Shown here in pieces: positions 28,324 to 34,885 of a DNA stretch of 64,000 nucleotides (the first letter of the stretch is position 1; the number at the start of each line of letters is the position of its first letter). Position numbers and translations under genes: made by a program. A model generated the notes under the pieces. It was not told the origin of the DNA and did no database searches. It saw only the letters and a program-made list of their open reading frames with translations. Source of the stretch: Micromussa lordhowensis. Its lineage: Eukaryota; Cnidaria; Anthozoa; Scleractinia; Lobophylliidae. The stretch covers positions 17,307,058-17,371,057 of the forward strand of contig OZ026604.1 in NCBI GenBank assembly GCA_964020085.1. Direction: 5' to 3'.

Positions 28324-28983
28324 ATGGAACTGCGTAAAGCATTTCGATTTCACACCCCAGCGAGTCTGATGGTGACCGGACCCTCCGGATGCGGCAAAAC
28401 TGTGTTTACCACCAAGTTACTGCTGAACAATTCTGACTTGTTCGCTCAATCGCCGAAAAGCATTCACTATTGTTATGGTTCGTGGCAAAAGGGGTATGAA
28501 CCGCTCAAGAAAGGGGGTGTGAAGTTTCACGAAGGGATTCCTGACAGCGACTCATTACCCAAATGGTTCCCTCAAGGAGGCTTGCTGGTATTGGATGATC
28601 TGATGGATGAATGTGGGAACGACAAACGCGTCCTGGATCTCTTCACCAAACACTCTCATCATCAAAACATCACGGTCATTTACTTGTGTCAGGATCTGTT
28701 TCCGAACGGAAAATTCGCCAAGACCATATCTCGCAACGCCCATTACATCGTGGCCTTCAAGAATCCCAGAGATCAATTGGGAATGCGCAACCTGTTGTTG
28801 CAATCGTTTCCCACGCAATGGTCTGATGTCCTCGACACATTCAGAAAGGTGACGGACCGTCCCTTTGGCTATCTGCTATTGGATCTGCATCCAACCAGTA
28901 AGGACGATCAGCGCGTCCTTAGTCACTTATTAAAAGAGGAAGGGTTCGTGCGATGTCATCAGTTTCGAGATGCTGCGGAGTGA
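28324..28983 (+). CDS. ATP: FtsK/HerA-type DNA-packaging ATPase
   Basis: A 219-residue packaging ATPase that would pump DNA into the capsid. Walker A is GPSGCGKT (residues 19-26) and Walker B is LLVLDDLMDE (from residue 87). A sensor-like NITVIYLCQDLF and a conserved RNAHYIVAFKNPRDQ follow. The start at 28324 has a strong context (ACCATGG); an upstream in-frame TTG is not used. The last 14 bases overlap the next gene. Confidence 0.92.
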   Translation: MELRKAFRFHTPASLMVTGPSGCGKTVFTTKLLLNNSDLFAQSPKSIHYCYGSWQKGYEPLKKGGVKFHEGIPDSDSLPKWFPQGGLLVLDDLMDECGNDKRVLDLFTKHSHHQNITVIYLCQDLFPNGKFAKTISRNAHYIVAFKNPRDQLGMRNLLLQSFPTQWSDVLDTFRKVTDRPFGYLLLDLHPTSKDDQRVLSHLLKEEGFVRCHQFRDAAE

Positions 28984-29206
28984 GGTGGCGTGGTTTGGGA
29001 GATTCCTTCTCATTTGTGAAGCTCGGTTGAGTTGGATGAATCCAGAAGAAACGGATTACGTACCCATGCAACGAATCACACAGAGTGTGTCCAATCGTCA
29101 AGTACGGTCCCTCGTGAAAGCATATAATCAACCCCACTTTGAGGATCTAATTCATACGCAAGAAGAGTTGGCGAAGAAAGCAATAGCCAGGGAGCATGGC
29201 CAGTAA
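28970..29206 (+). CDS. MLRxEVxWF family protein, copy B (78 residues)
   Basis: Starts MLRSEVAWFGRFLLICEARL, in the last codons of the ATPase gene, and ends with a lysine- and glutamate-rich helix. It is a paralogue of the genes at 28052 and 30153. Its stop overlaps the next ATG by 11 bases. Function unknown. Confidence 0.7.
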   Translation: MLRSEVAWFGRFLLICEARLSWMNPEETDYVPMQRITQSVSNRQVRSLVKAYNQPHFEDLIHTQEELAKKAIAREHGQ

Positions 29207-29966
29207 CGTGTCCGACGATTTGTTAGATGATTTGGACGTGTCGGGCGACATGCCCGACGACGACTGGATAAGTGCTTGGGACGATGACCATCTGAACGTG
29301 TATGGGTCACCTTCCTGGACGCAGTCCAACAATGCGGGTCCCTTGAACACACCACCGCCACCCTCATCCCCGGGCCCCAGCATTGGTGTGGGAACAGCCA
29401 CTGCACCAGGTCCCAGCATTGGTGTAGGAACAGCCACGGCACCTCCGCCCGTGAATAACACAATCGGTGTGGGAACGACCACCACCTCTGCATCGGGGAA
29501 CAACACAATCGGTGTGGGTATGACGCGCGCTCTCCGACAACAGGCAGGACGACCACCCACACCACCCGGTCAAGGATACGCTGGAGGCAGACCCATAGTG
29601 GGCTACAAAACACCACGACGTCCCACTGTGGGTGGCAAACAACCCAGACGTCTCACTGCGGGTGGAAAACAACCCAGACAAGTACCGCGTCGAAACACAC
29701 CCTCACCCTCCCCATCGCACTCGTCAGCCTCTAGCAGCAACGCGTCCACTCCCGCCTCCTCTGCCAGACCAGGTCCGTCCAGAGGTAGAGTGAGTATGAA
29801 TCAAGCCCAAATGCAGCGCCAACTGGAGCAGATCTTGCAAGATCAACAACAAACGGCGGCAGGTCGACGTATTGCTGGGATCACCACCACGAACACGATC
29901 ACCACTACCTATAAAAACGGTCGACGTCCCACCGTGACACGCAATTCCACCAGTGTGCGGAACTGA
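29196..29966 (+). CDS. Low-complexity repeat protein (256 residues)
   Basis: The N-terminus is acidic (SDDLLDDLDVSGDMPDDDW). The middle has four copies of an IGVGT block (GPSIGVGTATAP twice, NNTIGVGT/GM twice). A Pro/Arg/Gly-rich region with repeated PRRPTVGGKQ-like units and a Ser-rich tract follow. A glutamine-rich helix (QMQRQLEQILQDQQQ) stands near the end. The protein is probably mostly disordered. A scaffold or core role would suit its position but is not shown. Confidence 0.65.
   Translation: MASNVSDDLLDDLDVSGDMPDDDWISAWDDDHLNVYGSPSWTQSNNAGPLNTPPPPSSPGPSIGVGTATAPGPSIGVGTATAPPPVNNTIGVGTTTTSASGNNTIGVGMTRALRQQAGRPPTPPGQGYAGGRPIVGYKTPRRPTVGGKQPRRLTAGGKQPRQVPRRNTPSPSPSHSSASSSNASTPASSARPGPSRGRVSMNQAQMQRQLEQILQDQQQTAAGRRIAGITTTNTITTTYKNGRRPTVTRNSTSVRN
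29909..29916 (+). promoter_or_regulatory. Internal TATA-like box
   Basis: TATAAAAA, about 65 bp before the ATG of the small gene at 29975. It lies within coding sequence and may be chance. Confidence 0.3.
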
Positions 29967-29974
29967 CAACATCC

Positions 29975-30151
29975 ATGAGACGGAGACGAAGAAGAACGAT
30001 CAAGGGTGGCAAATTAGATCGCCTCTTGTCGACGTTGAAACCCTTGGGAATCAGAGCTTTGAAAGGTGCCGTTTACGGTGGTGTGAGTGCTGGAGCCAAC
30101 AACGCGGTCCGAAAAGTGCTCAAACGAAAAAAGAAAAGAAGACGACGATAA
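29975..30151 (+). CDS. Small arginine-rich core-type protein 3 (58 residues)
   Basis: Starts MRRRRRRTIKGGKLDRLL and ends VRKVLKRKKKRRRR. Two runs of basic residues flank a Gly/Ala helix with AGANNAVRKVLK, which resembles GANRAVKRKAK in the gene at 25598. It ends TAAG, two bases before the ATG of the next gene. A DNA-condensing protein is likely. Confidence 0.7.
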   Translation: MRRRRRRTIKGGKLDRLLSTLKPLGIRALKGAVYGGVSAGANNAVRKVLKRKKKRRRR

Positions 30152-30152
30152 G

Positions 30153-30401
30153 ATGTTGCGGAGTGAAGTCAAGTGGTTTCCTCATTTCTTAGATCAATGT
30201 AAACGGTCCCTCTCCTACAGGGATCCGCAATGCATGGACCACAACGCCATGAAGCGCGTCGTGGCGTGCACCTGTTACAGACAAGTGTGGGCCATCGCGA
30301 ACGATTACAGGGAGACCGCTTTCAAGTATGAACTATGGGAATATGAACGCCGTGCCAAGAAGAAGGCGAAGCAGATAGAACAAGCCGAGAAGCAGACATG
30401 A
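30153..30401 (+). CDS. MLRxEVxWF family protein, copy C (82 residues)
   Basis: Starts MLRSEVKWFPHFLDQCKRSL. WFPHFL matches WFPQFL of copy A. It ends in a charged helix, ERRAKKKAKQIEQAEKQ. I take the ATG at 30153, which lines up with copies A and B, rather than the in-frame ATG 66 bases upstream. It overlaps the next gene by ATGA. Confidence 0.7.
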   Translation: MLRSEVKWFPHFLDQCKRSLSYRDPQCMDHNAMKRVVACTCYRQVWAIANDYRETAFKYELWEYERRAKKKAKQIEQAEKQT

Positions 30402-30985
30402 CGTCCACAGTCAGTTTGATGAATGAACATCATTCCACCACGATTCTTGACGCAGAGTCCTTGAATCGATTGGACGGATTGTATCTTTTCTATCACAAAC
30501 AATGGTGGTGCAAGAGACAGATGTTTTATCGTTTCAAAAAGTGCAACGCTTTTTTCAACGGCATGGCGTTGGTGATCATGGCTGCGAGTGTCGTGATTGG
30601 ATCTGTATGGAAAGACAGTTTCATCGTAGTGGGTTTGACGTCCTCTGCCACCTTGTTGAAAGGTTGGAATGATTTCAAAAAGTATTCATTCAAAATGGAC
30701 ATGTGCAAATTCGCTTACACGACCTACGAAAAGACCTTGATTGAACTCAGAAATTACGTCAGAGCTGGTGTGGACGATTCTTCGATGAGCAGTTTCTTGA
30801 CCAAAATGCAAACCTTGGACGACACCATCACGGATTTCACACCCTCCACGGATGACAGGGTCGTCAAAAGTTACGACAAACACTTCAGTCCAGAATCCCT
30901 TGCAGAAAAAACACAAAAACCGGAAACACACCCAGGATCCTCATTTGCATCTTCAACATGCCAAGAAGAAGACGCCTCACAGTAG
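30398..30985 (+). CDS. SLATT-like two-helix membrane protein (195 residues)
   Basis: An N-terminal polar region with YHKQWWCKRQMFYRFKKC leads to two closely spaced hydrophobic helices: MALVIMAASVVIGSVW, and IVVGLTSSATLLKGW after a short KDS turn. A long helix with YTTYEKTLIELRNYV follows. This order matches SLATT-type proteins, whose membrane domain is linked in prokaryotes to pore-forming effectors. Similar proteins occur in large DNA viruses. A Ser/Thr/Glu-rich tail ends the protein. The function in a Polinton is unknown; membrane permeabilisation during exit is a guess. Confidence 0.6.
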   Translation: MTSTVSLMNEHHSTTILDAESLNRLDGLYLFYHKQWWCKRQMFYRFKKCNAFFNGMALVIMAASVVIGSVWKDSFIVVGLTSSATLLKGWNDFKKYSFKMDMCKFAYTTYEKTLIELRNYVRAGVDDSSMSSFLTKMQTLDDTITDFTPSTDDRVVKSYDKHFSPESLAEKTQKPETHPGSSFASSTCQEEDASQ

Positions 30986-31119
30986 GGAGAAGGAGGAGGA
31001 GGACACCCCGACGACAGAAAGGGGGTCTCTTTCGATTTCGTCAGAAAGGGGGTCTCCTTCCCTTCGTACTACCAGCACTGATAGCCAGAGCAGCCACACG
31101 CAAGCGAAGGAAACGATAA
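30958..31119 (+). CDS. pX/mu-like arginine-rich protein 4 (53 residues)
   Basis: A short frame overlapping the end of the SLATT-like gene by 28 bases. It starts MPRRRRLTVGRRRRR and has a repeated QKGGL unit (QKGGLFRFRQKGGLLPF). A hydrophobic patch, LLPFVLPALIARAA, precedes the basic end TRKRRKR. The order of basic stretch, GG, and LPxL-type hydrophobic patch resembles the adenovirus core protein X (mu) precursor. It is a candidate DNA-condensing protein. Confidence 0.65.
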   Translation: MPRRRRLTVGRRRRRTPRRQKGGLFRFRQKGGLLPFVLPALIARAATRKRRKR

Positions 31120-31160
31120 AAAGAAACCCTACAGAGATGAAACCATTCATTTCGAGCACC

Positions 31161-31412
31161 ATGGCCAAGCGAAGAAGAAAGACTCAAACGAAACGTGGCG
31201 CCAAAAAGAGGAAAACGACGCGCAAACAGAAAGGGGATGGAGTCGTCTCCGTTGTCGCGGGTCTACCCAAAGCAGCCTGGAGCATCACCAAAGCATTAGA
31301 GAAGAGGGCTAAGAAAAAAGCCCTCAAGGCCCACGAAAAACGAGCAAGGGAATTCGACAGTGGCAAAAGAAAAACCTTCGCTGGGGAATCGTTCACGTGT
31401 TGTGTCATGTGA
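31161..31412 (+). CDS. Basic protein ending in a CaaX-like CCVM
   Basis: The start at 31161 has a strong context (CACCATGG); another in-frame ATG lies at 31137. The product is about 83 residues: a lysine/arginine-rich first half (MAKRRRKTQTKRGAKKRK), then VVSVVAGLPKAAW and a basic helix. It ends SFTCCVM. The last four residues fit a CaaX prenylation box with methionine, the usual farnesyl type. The next gene ends in the same four residues. AATAAA (31417-31422) follows the stop immediately. Lipid anchoring is inferred. Confidence 0.65.
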   Translation: MAKRRRKTQTKRGAKKRKTTRKQKGDGVVSVVAGLPKAAWSITKALEKRAKKKALKAHEKRAREFDSGKRKTFAGESFTCCVM

Positions 31413-31416
31413 CGAC

Positions 31417-31422
31417 AATAAA
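31417..31422 (+). terminator. Internal poly(A) signal in the late block
   Basis: AATAAA five bases after a stop codon, within the otherwise continuous late block. It may end a shorter late transcript. Confidence 0.4.
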
Positions 31423-31458
31423 ACGAGGAGAACGTCAAGAGAAGCATCACTATTTTAG

Positions 31459-31725
31459 AGAGTATGGCCAAAGAGGAGGAGGAAAAGAACTCAGAAAGGG
31501 GGTTTTCTACCCGTCACGGTGGATGTCAAACAAGGCGTCAAAGTGACCAAAGACCTGATCAAGGCCCTCAAGAAACCCGTCAACGTCAAAAAGGCCAAAG
31601 CTGCCGTTCGAGGCTATAAACAACAGTATCAACAATACAAACGACGTGGAGGAACAAAAAGCTACAACAGTTGGGTGATTGACAAAGGGTACGGGGCAAG
31701 AAATCCAGGCTGCTGCGTCATGTGA
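31459..31725 (+). pseudogene. Basic CCVM-tailed protein with no in-frame ATG
   Basis: The frame opens after a TAG at 31456-31458 and runs to 31725. It encodes a lysine-rich protein with KVTKDLIKALKKPVNVKKAK and a C-terminus GARNPGCCVM, the same tail as its upstream neighbour. There is no ATG anywhere in this frame. An ATGGCCAA sequence at 31464, like the start of the neighbour, is one base out of frame and leads into a different reading of about 50 residues. The gene is therefore frameshifted near its start, or starts at a non-ATG codon, or a base was misread. Confidence 0.6.
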
Positions 31726-31726
31726 C

Positions 31727-31735
31727 ATCATATAA
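31727..31735 (+). promoter_or_regulatory. TATA-like box
   Basis: CATATAAGA just after the stop at 31725, about 40 bp before the ATG at 31771 and in the only sizeable gap of the region. Confidence 0.35.
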
Positions 31736-31770
31736 GACGCTGTCTATCCCACAGGGCACAGAAAGCGACG

Positions 31771-32091
31771 ATGAAGCGGTTGAGAAGACAACGCCCCTTT
31801 TTGGAGAGCATCCTGAAAAAAGCCAATCGATACAAGCGTCAAGACATGCTGACACACGCCAACGCCGATCAGATCAATGCTGTCAGCGAGATGGTTCTCA
31901 ATCTGCTGAAACAACGAATCCCCATCGATGTCGCCACATATGGGAAATTGAAACGACATAAAAAGGTGTTGCGCGAAGTGGGTAGACGCAGAAACTCCGT
32001 CAAGCGACGAAGAGAGCATCTCCTCAAGCAAAAAGGCAGAGGATTCTGGAGTGGTTTAGAAGGTTGTTTTCGAGCATGTTGTGTACGATGA
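31771..32091 (+). CDS. Basic protein ending CCVR (106 residues)
   Basis: Starts MKRLRRQRPFLESILKKANR and has INAVSEMVLNLLKQRIPI, then KLKRHKKVLREVGRRRNSV. This pattern of leucine-rich helix followed by a KxLRxHKKxLR block is a widespread small-protein family near metazoan Polinton capsid genes; the family function is not known to me. The C-terminus LEGCFRACCVR repeats the double cysteine of the two upstream genes but has arginine in the last place, which is not a standard CaaX residue. The stop overlaps the next ATG. Confidence 0.7.
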   Translation: MKRLRRQRPFLESILKKANRYKRQDMLTHANADQINAVSEMVLNLLKQRIPIDVATYGKLKRHKKVLREVGRRRNSVKRRREHLLKQKGRGFWSGLEGCFRACCVR

Positions 32092-32510
32092 AAGGGCGAG
32101 ACGAGCAAGGGTATCCGCTGCTGGGGGAAGATGTAGTACCCGAAAAAAGGTCACCACCCCCACCCAAAGACGATACAGTGTCGAACCTAGTGCAACTGTT
32201 GCAAGCCTCCAACGCGCGTGAAGACAGACTCAAAGAAACCGTGGCACAATGGAACCGCAAATATCATGACTTGTACCAAGAACACATCGCTTTAAAGTTT
32301 GGTGACTTTTGTGAAACGTGTCAAACGAAGCAAGACACCACCGAACCTGGTGGTTGTGTCGAGTTGTGTGCAAAGTGCGGCGAGGGGAAGACAACCATCC
32401 AAGGACTTCAACTCAGATTAGAAAAGAAACAAGAAGAAGTGAGATACTGGCAAGACTGCTACGAGACTGCCCTGAGCCAACTGTCAGATTTCCCTGAAAA
32501 ACGACTATGA
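32088..32510 (+). CDS. Coiled-coil protein with cysteine cluster (about 140 residues)
   Basis: I take the ATG at 32088, in the ATGA overlap with the previous gene; an in-frame ATG at 32076 also exists. After a Pro/charged start, residues about 25-70 form a probable coiled coil (VSNLVQLLQASNAREDRLKE). A cluster follows, with CETCQTK and CVELCAKCG, fitting one zinc site. A second charged helix ends the protein. No family is recognised. The end overlaps the next gene by ATGA. Confidence 0.65.
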   Translation: MKGRDEQGYPLLGEDVVPEKRSPPPPKDDTVSNLVQLLQASNAREDRLKETVAQWNRKYHDLYQEHIALKFGDFCETCQTKQDTTEPGGCVELCAKCGEGKTTIQGLQLRLEKKQEEVRYWQDCYETALSQLSDFPEKRL

Positions 32511-33112
32511 CGGACGAAGTGATGATGGTACCCGTGCAGGAGTTCAAACAATTACAAAACTATTACAAAGGGCAGATCACGGAGAGTGCCTTGTTGAACA
32601 AAGCGGGACGTCTGGCCGCAGAACAACATCTCATTTTGAAAGACAAGAGGATTCCAGACAGTCTGGCGGTCAAGATGACCAAACCCATGGCCCTGGAACA
32701 GGCCCGATTGGTGAAACGCGTGCGCACAGGGTCTGCGGCCCCTACTGTGTACAAAAACACCGAAGAACCCGAGGGAATGGCTGACGGACCCATAGAAAAC
32801 ATGTTGAGACAAATCATCAAAGGGGTCAAGAAGGAACCCGACAGTCCAGTCAGAATCAAGCAGGAACCTGCCACACCCTCCACGTCAGGCATCAAAAAAG
32901 AGACACTCACCACCTCAAAAATTCCAAGACCCAAAAAACCCTTAAGTAAGGCACCCACTACCACCAAAGCTTCAAAACCCTCTCGCAAGTCTAAGGGAGC
33001 ATTCAGACAAAGCTTGGAGGGAGCCTTGGACGGTGCCTTGAAATCACTCACGAAAGGGAAACGACCGAAACGAAAGACAGAAGTGGAAAAGCTACAACCC
33101 TCCTCAGGTTAG
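32507..33112 (+). CDS. Lys/Pro-rich protein with three SUMO-type motifs (201 residues)
   Basis: The N-terminal 70 residues (VQEFKQLQNYYKGQITESAL, then LNKAGRLAAEQH) look helical and belong to a type seen near capsid genes in metazoan Polintons. The middle has three sites of the form hydrophobic-K-x-E within about 30 residues: VKKEPDSP, IKQEPATP and IKKETLT. The C-terminal third is disordered, rich in Lys/Ser/Pro, with a basic helix. It is a candidate for SUMO attachment; the role is unknown. Confidence 0.65.
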   Translation: MTDEVMMVPVQEFKQLQNYYKGQITESALLNKAGRLAAEQHLILKDKRIPDSLAVKMTKPMALEQARLVKRVRTGSAAPTVYKNTEEPEGMADGPIENMLRQIIKGVKKEPDSPVRIKQEPATPSTSGIKKETLTTSKIPRPKKPLSKAPTTTKASKPSRKSKGAFRQSLEGALDGALKSLTKGKRPKRKTEVEKLQPSSG

Positions 33113-33160
33113 GAAAGTTAAGAACAATTCGTTGTTGTCAAAAACCGACTCATAATTCAC

Positions 33161-33229
33161 ATGAAAACCCTCCTCAGGTTGGGAAGATTGGGATCCCCAA
33201 GGAAGTCTGAGAGGTCCACTTCGGTATGA
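33161..33229 (+). CDS. Possible 22-residue peptide before PLA2
   Basis: MKTLLRLGRLGSPRKSER starts at 33161, and the stop overlaps the PLA2 ATG in an ATGA, like other joins in this block. The first bases repeat a sequence at the end of the previous gene (CCCTCCTCAGGTT), so it may simply be the result of a local duplication. It is too short to assert. Confidence 0.25.
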   Translation: MKTLLRLGRLGSPRKSERSTSV

Positions 33230-33579
33230 CACCGACGAAGAAGAAAGCGATTAAAAAAACGAAGAGGAGGAGGAGTGGAGGTCTTGACATTCAAAAATGG
33301 TTGGGAAAGACGGGGATTGAGTTCCATTGGCCTGGTTATCAATACATGGGACCTGGCACGAAATTGAAGAAACGCCTAGCACGGGGAGATCCTGGGATCA
33401 ACCGACTGGATCGAATCGCCAAACAACACGACATCGATTACTCCAAGGCCAAGAATTTACAAGACAAGTGGAAAGCGGACACAAAAATGATCAAGTCCAT
33501 TGACAAACTGCCTCGAAAAACAGTGACAGAACGCATTGTAAAGAGGATCATGCAGACAAAGAAACGATTCAAATTGTAA
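33226..33579 (+). CDS. PLA2: Parvovirus-type phospholipase A2
   Basis: A 117-residue protein with the compact PLA2 fold used by parvovirus capsid N-termini to breach endosomes and known in adintoviruses. The calcium loop is YQYMGPGTKL and the catalytic pair lies in RIAKQHDIDYSKA (His-Asp and the distal Tyr). GDPGINRLDRIA links them in the usual order. Basic stretches flank the domain (KKKAIKKTKRRRSGG and KKRFKL). All key residues are present. It is the last gene of the late block, and AATAAA follows at 33601. Confidence 0.9.
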   Translation: MTPTKKKAIKKTKRRRSGGLDIQKWLGKTGIEFHWPGYQYMGPGTKLKKRLARGDPGINRLDRIAKQHDIDYSKAKNLQDKWKADTKMIKSIDKLPRKTVTERIVKRIMQTKKRFKL

Positions 33580-33581
33580 TT

Positions 33582-33587
33582 TTTATT
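33582..33587 (-). terminator. Poly(A) signal for the RING unit
   Basis: AATAAA on the minus strand, 56 bp after the stop at 33643 and inside the tail of the convergent PLA2 transcript. Confidence 0.6.
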
Positions 33588-33600
33588 TTGCAACAAAAAC

Positions 33601-33606
33601 AATAAA
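33601..33606 (+). terminator. Poly(A) signal of the late block
   Basis: AATAAA, 22 bp after the PLA2 stop; the likely common 3' end of the plus-strand late transcripts. Confidence 0.7.
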
Positions 33607-33642
33607 AGTGTTACATCGTTGTTGTTGTTATAAATTGACTTG

Positions 33643-34091
33643 TCATAACTCAAACAGGTAACCACTACTCGGATACCTGGAAGCCGAAGCTACACAAGTC
33701 AGTCCGAGTCTTTCAATGCTCATCTGATCCTCAACGGCCGTTGAGGCCACGAAAAACAACCTGAACCTAAGGAATGCCCAAAGCGCCCTAGGCGTATTGA
33801 AAAAAAACATGTTATACACGGCCTTTCGCGACTCGATATGCAACAAGGTTTCAAAAGGCACAAACACAGTGCCATGAATGTACACTCTCTGAAGACCGTG
33901 GTCGCGCACAAAACACTCCACTTCCTGATAGTACTGGAACCACACCACTGGCGAAAGGCGTGCGGGTAGGATGGACCATGTGAGTGGAGTCAAAGAATTA
34001 TGCGTTTGGAAGGGGCGAGCCTCATCTCTGAATCCAAGAATGACATCGAGCACTAACTGATAATTCCTGTTTCTCCGTCGAATCTCGGTCT
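33643..34091 (-). CDS. Alternative 3' body of the RING unit (copy B)
   Basis: The acceptor GATTTTTTCTGTAG precedes 34091, 15 bp after the stop of the unspliced gene. The exon joins in frame to the phase-1 donor at 34544. It encodes about 149 residues without a RING. WFQYYQEVECFV, HLQRVYIHG-like and RKAVYNMFFFNTPRALW match WLDYYHKLEEFM, HLYVHGRV and RRAVYKMIVFNTPYAVF in the body of the 34829 gene, so the two bodies are duplicates. An ATG at 34107 lies in the intron and is not needed. Confidence 0.7.
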
Positions 34092-34103
34092 CTACAGAAA
34101 AAA

Positions 34104-34829
34104 TCAAAAATCGAAAATTAAGAAGTCATCCCGATACAGTGACGGGCCTCCGGAGTGAGGCAACAAACTAAGATGATCGACTCGTACAGTGTTCGAACTA
34201 TCGTCTCGGACAAACAACAGTCTAAATTCGAACCCACGCGTCGTGTGGAACACAGCATAGGGCGTATTGAACACGATCATCTTATACACGGCTCGTCTCA
34301 TGACAATCGTGGAATCCACGGGTAAGCTCACACGTCCATGCACATACAAATGATAGCGAGGGAATAGTCTCATGAATTCCTCCAGCTTATGGTAATAGTC
34401 CAGCCAGATACCCGCATCCAGCACGTACGGTAACTCCCTCCAAAACACGGACCCGTAATAGTGAGTGCGAGCGAACCTCTGTTCATCTCTGTATCGGCGC
34501 AGTTCTCGCATAACTCTACCCATCACATCGTGATGAAGCGTACCTATCTCAAACGGGTCATCATCCGATTCAAGCTCTTCATCCGTCTCCAAAATCACTT
34601 CACGTTGGTACTCCTCATTCTCGTGGCGACAATTACCGCAAGTGGGTACCGTCTGCACCATCTGACGGTAACAAGGTTTGTGCATGAACACACCGCAACA
34701 CGGAGTGCATTGACATCTCGACACCGTGTTGATGTCAATACCTCTCTGACAAATGAAGCAGACCTGCTCAAGCGGAGATTCCTCCGGTGCCAGACCGCGA
34801 AGCCGTCTACTGCGTCTCAACTCTGCCAT
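34104..34829 (-). CDS. RING-CH-type E3 ligase-like protein (241 residues)
   Basis: The ATG at 34829 lies 37 bp after a TATA box on the minus strand. The zinc ligands C24, C27, C39, C41, H50, C53, C64 and C67 follow the C4HC3 order of RING-CH (MARCH-type) fingers, which pass ubiquitin to targets. No membrane helices follow. An acidic segment (LETDEELESDDDPFEI) leads into a C-terminal body of about 135 residues that is duplicated downstream (33643-34091). The donor GATAG|GTACGC at 34544 sits between finger and body, so the finger can be joined to either body. Host targets are unknown. Confidence 0.8.
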   Translation of the reverse strand: MAELRRSRRLRGLAPEESPLEQVCFICQRGIDINTVSRCQCTPCCGVFMHKPCYRQMVQTVPTCGNCRHENEEYQREVILETDEELESDDDPFEIGTLHHDVMGRVMRELRRYRDEQRFARTHYYGSVFWRELPYVLDAGIWLDYYHKLEEFMRLFPRYHLYVHGRVSLPVDSTIVMRRAVYKMIVFNTPYAVFHTTRGFEFRLLFVRDDSSNTVRVDHLSLLPHSGGPSLYRDDFLIFDF

Positions 34830-34865
34830 CGCACATCGCTGAAAAACAAGATCGCAGAGGCACGA

Positions 34866-34873
34866 CCTTTATA
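34866..34873 (-). promoter_or_regulatory. TATA box of the RING unit
   Basis: TATAAAGG on the minus strand, just inside the inner inverted repeat and 37-44 bp before the ATG at 34829. Confidence 0.65.
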
Positions 34874-34885
34874 GAAATAAACGCA

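Noticed and set aside
30852..31160. Long upstream extension of the first CCVM protein
   Set aside because: It overlaps the SLATT-like gene and the 53-residue gene in another frame; the ATG at 31161 has a strong context and matches the family start.
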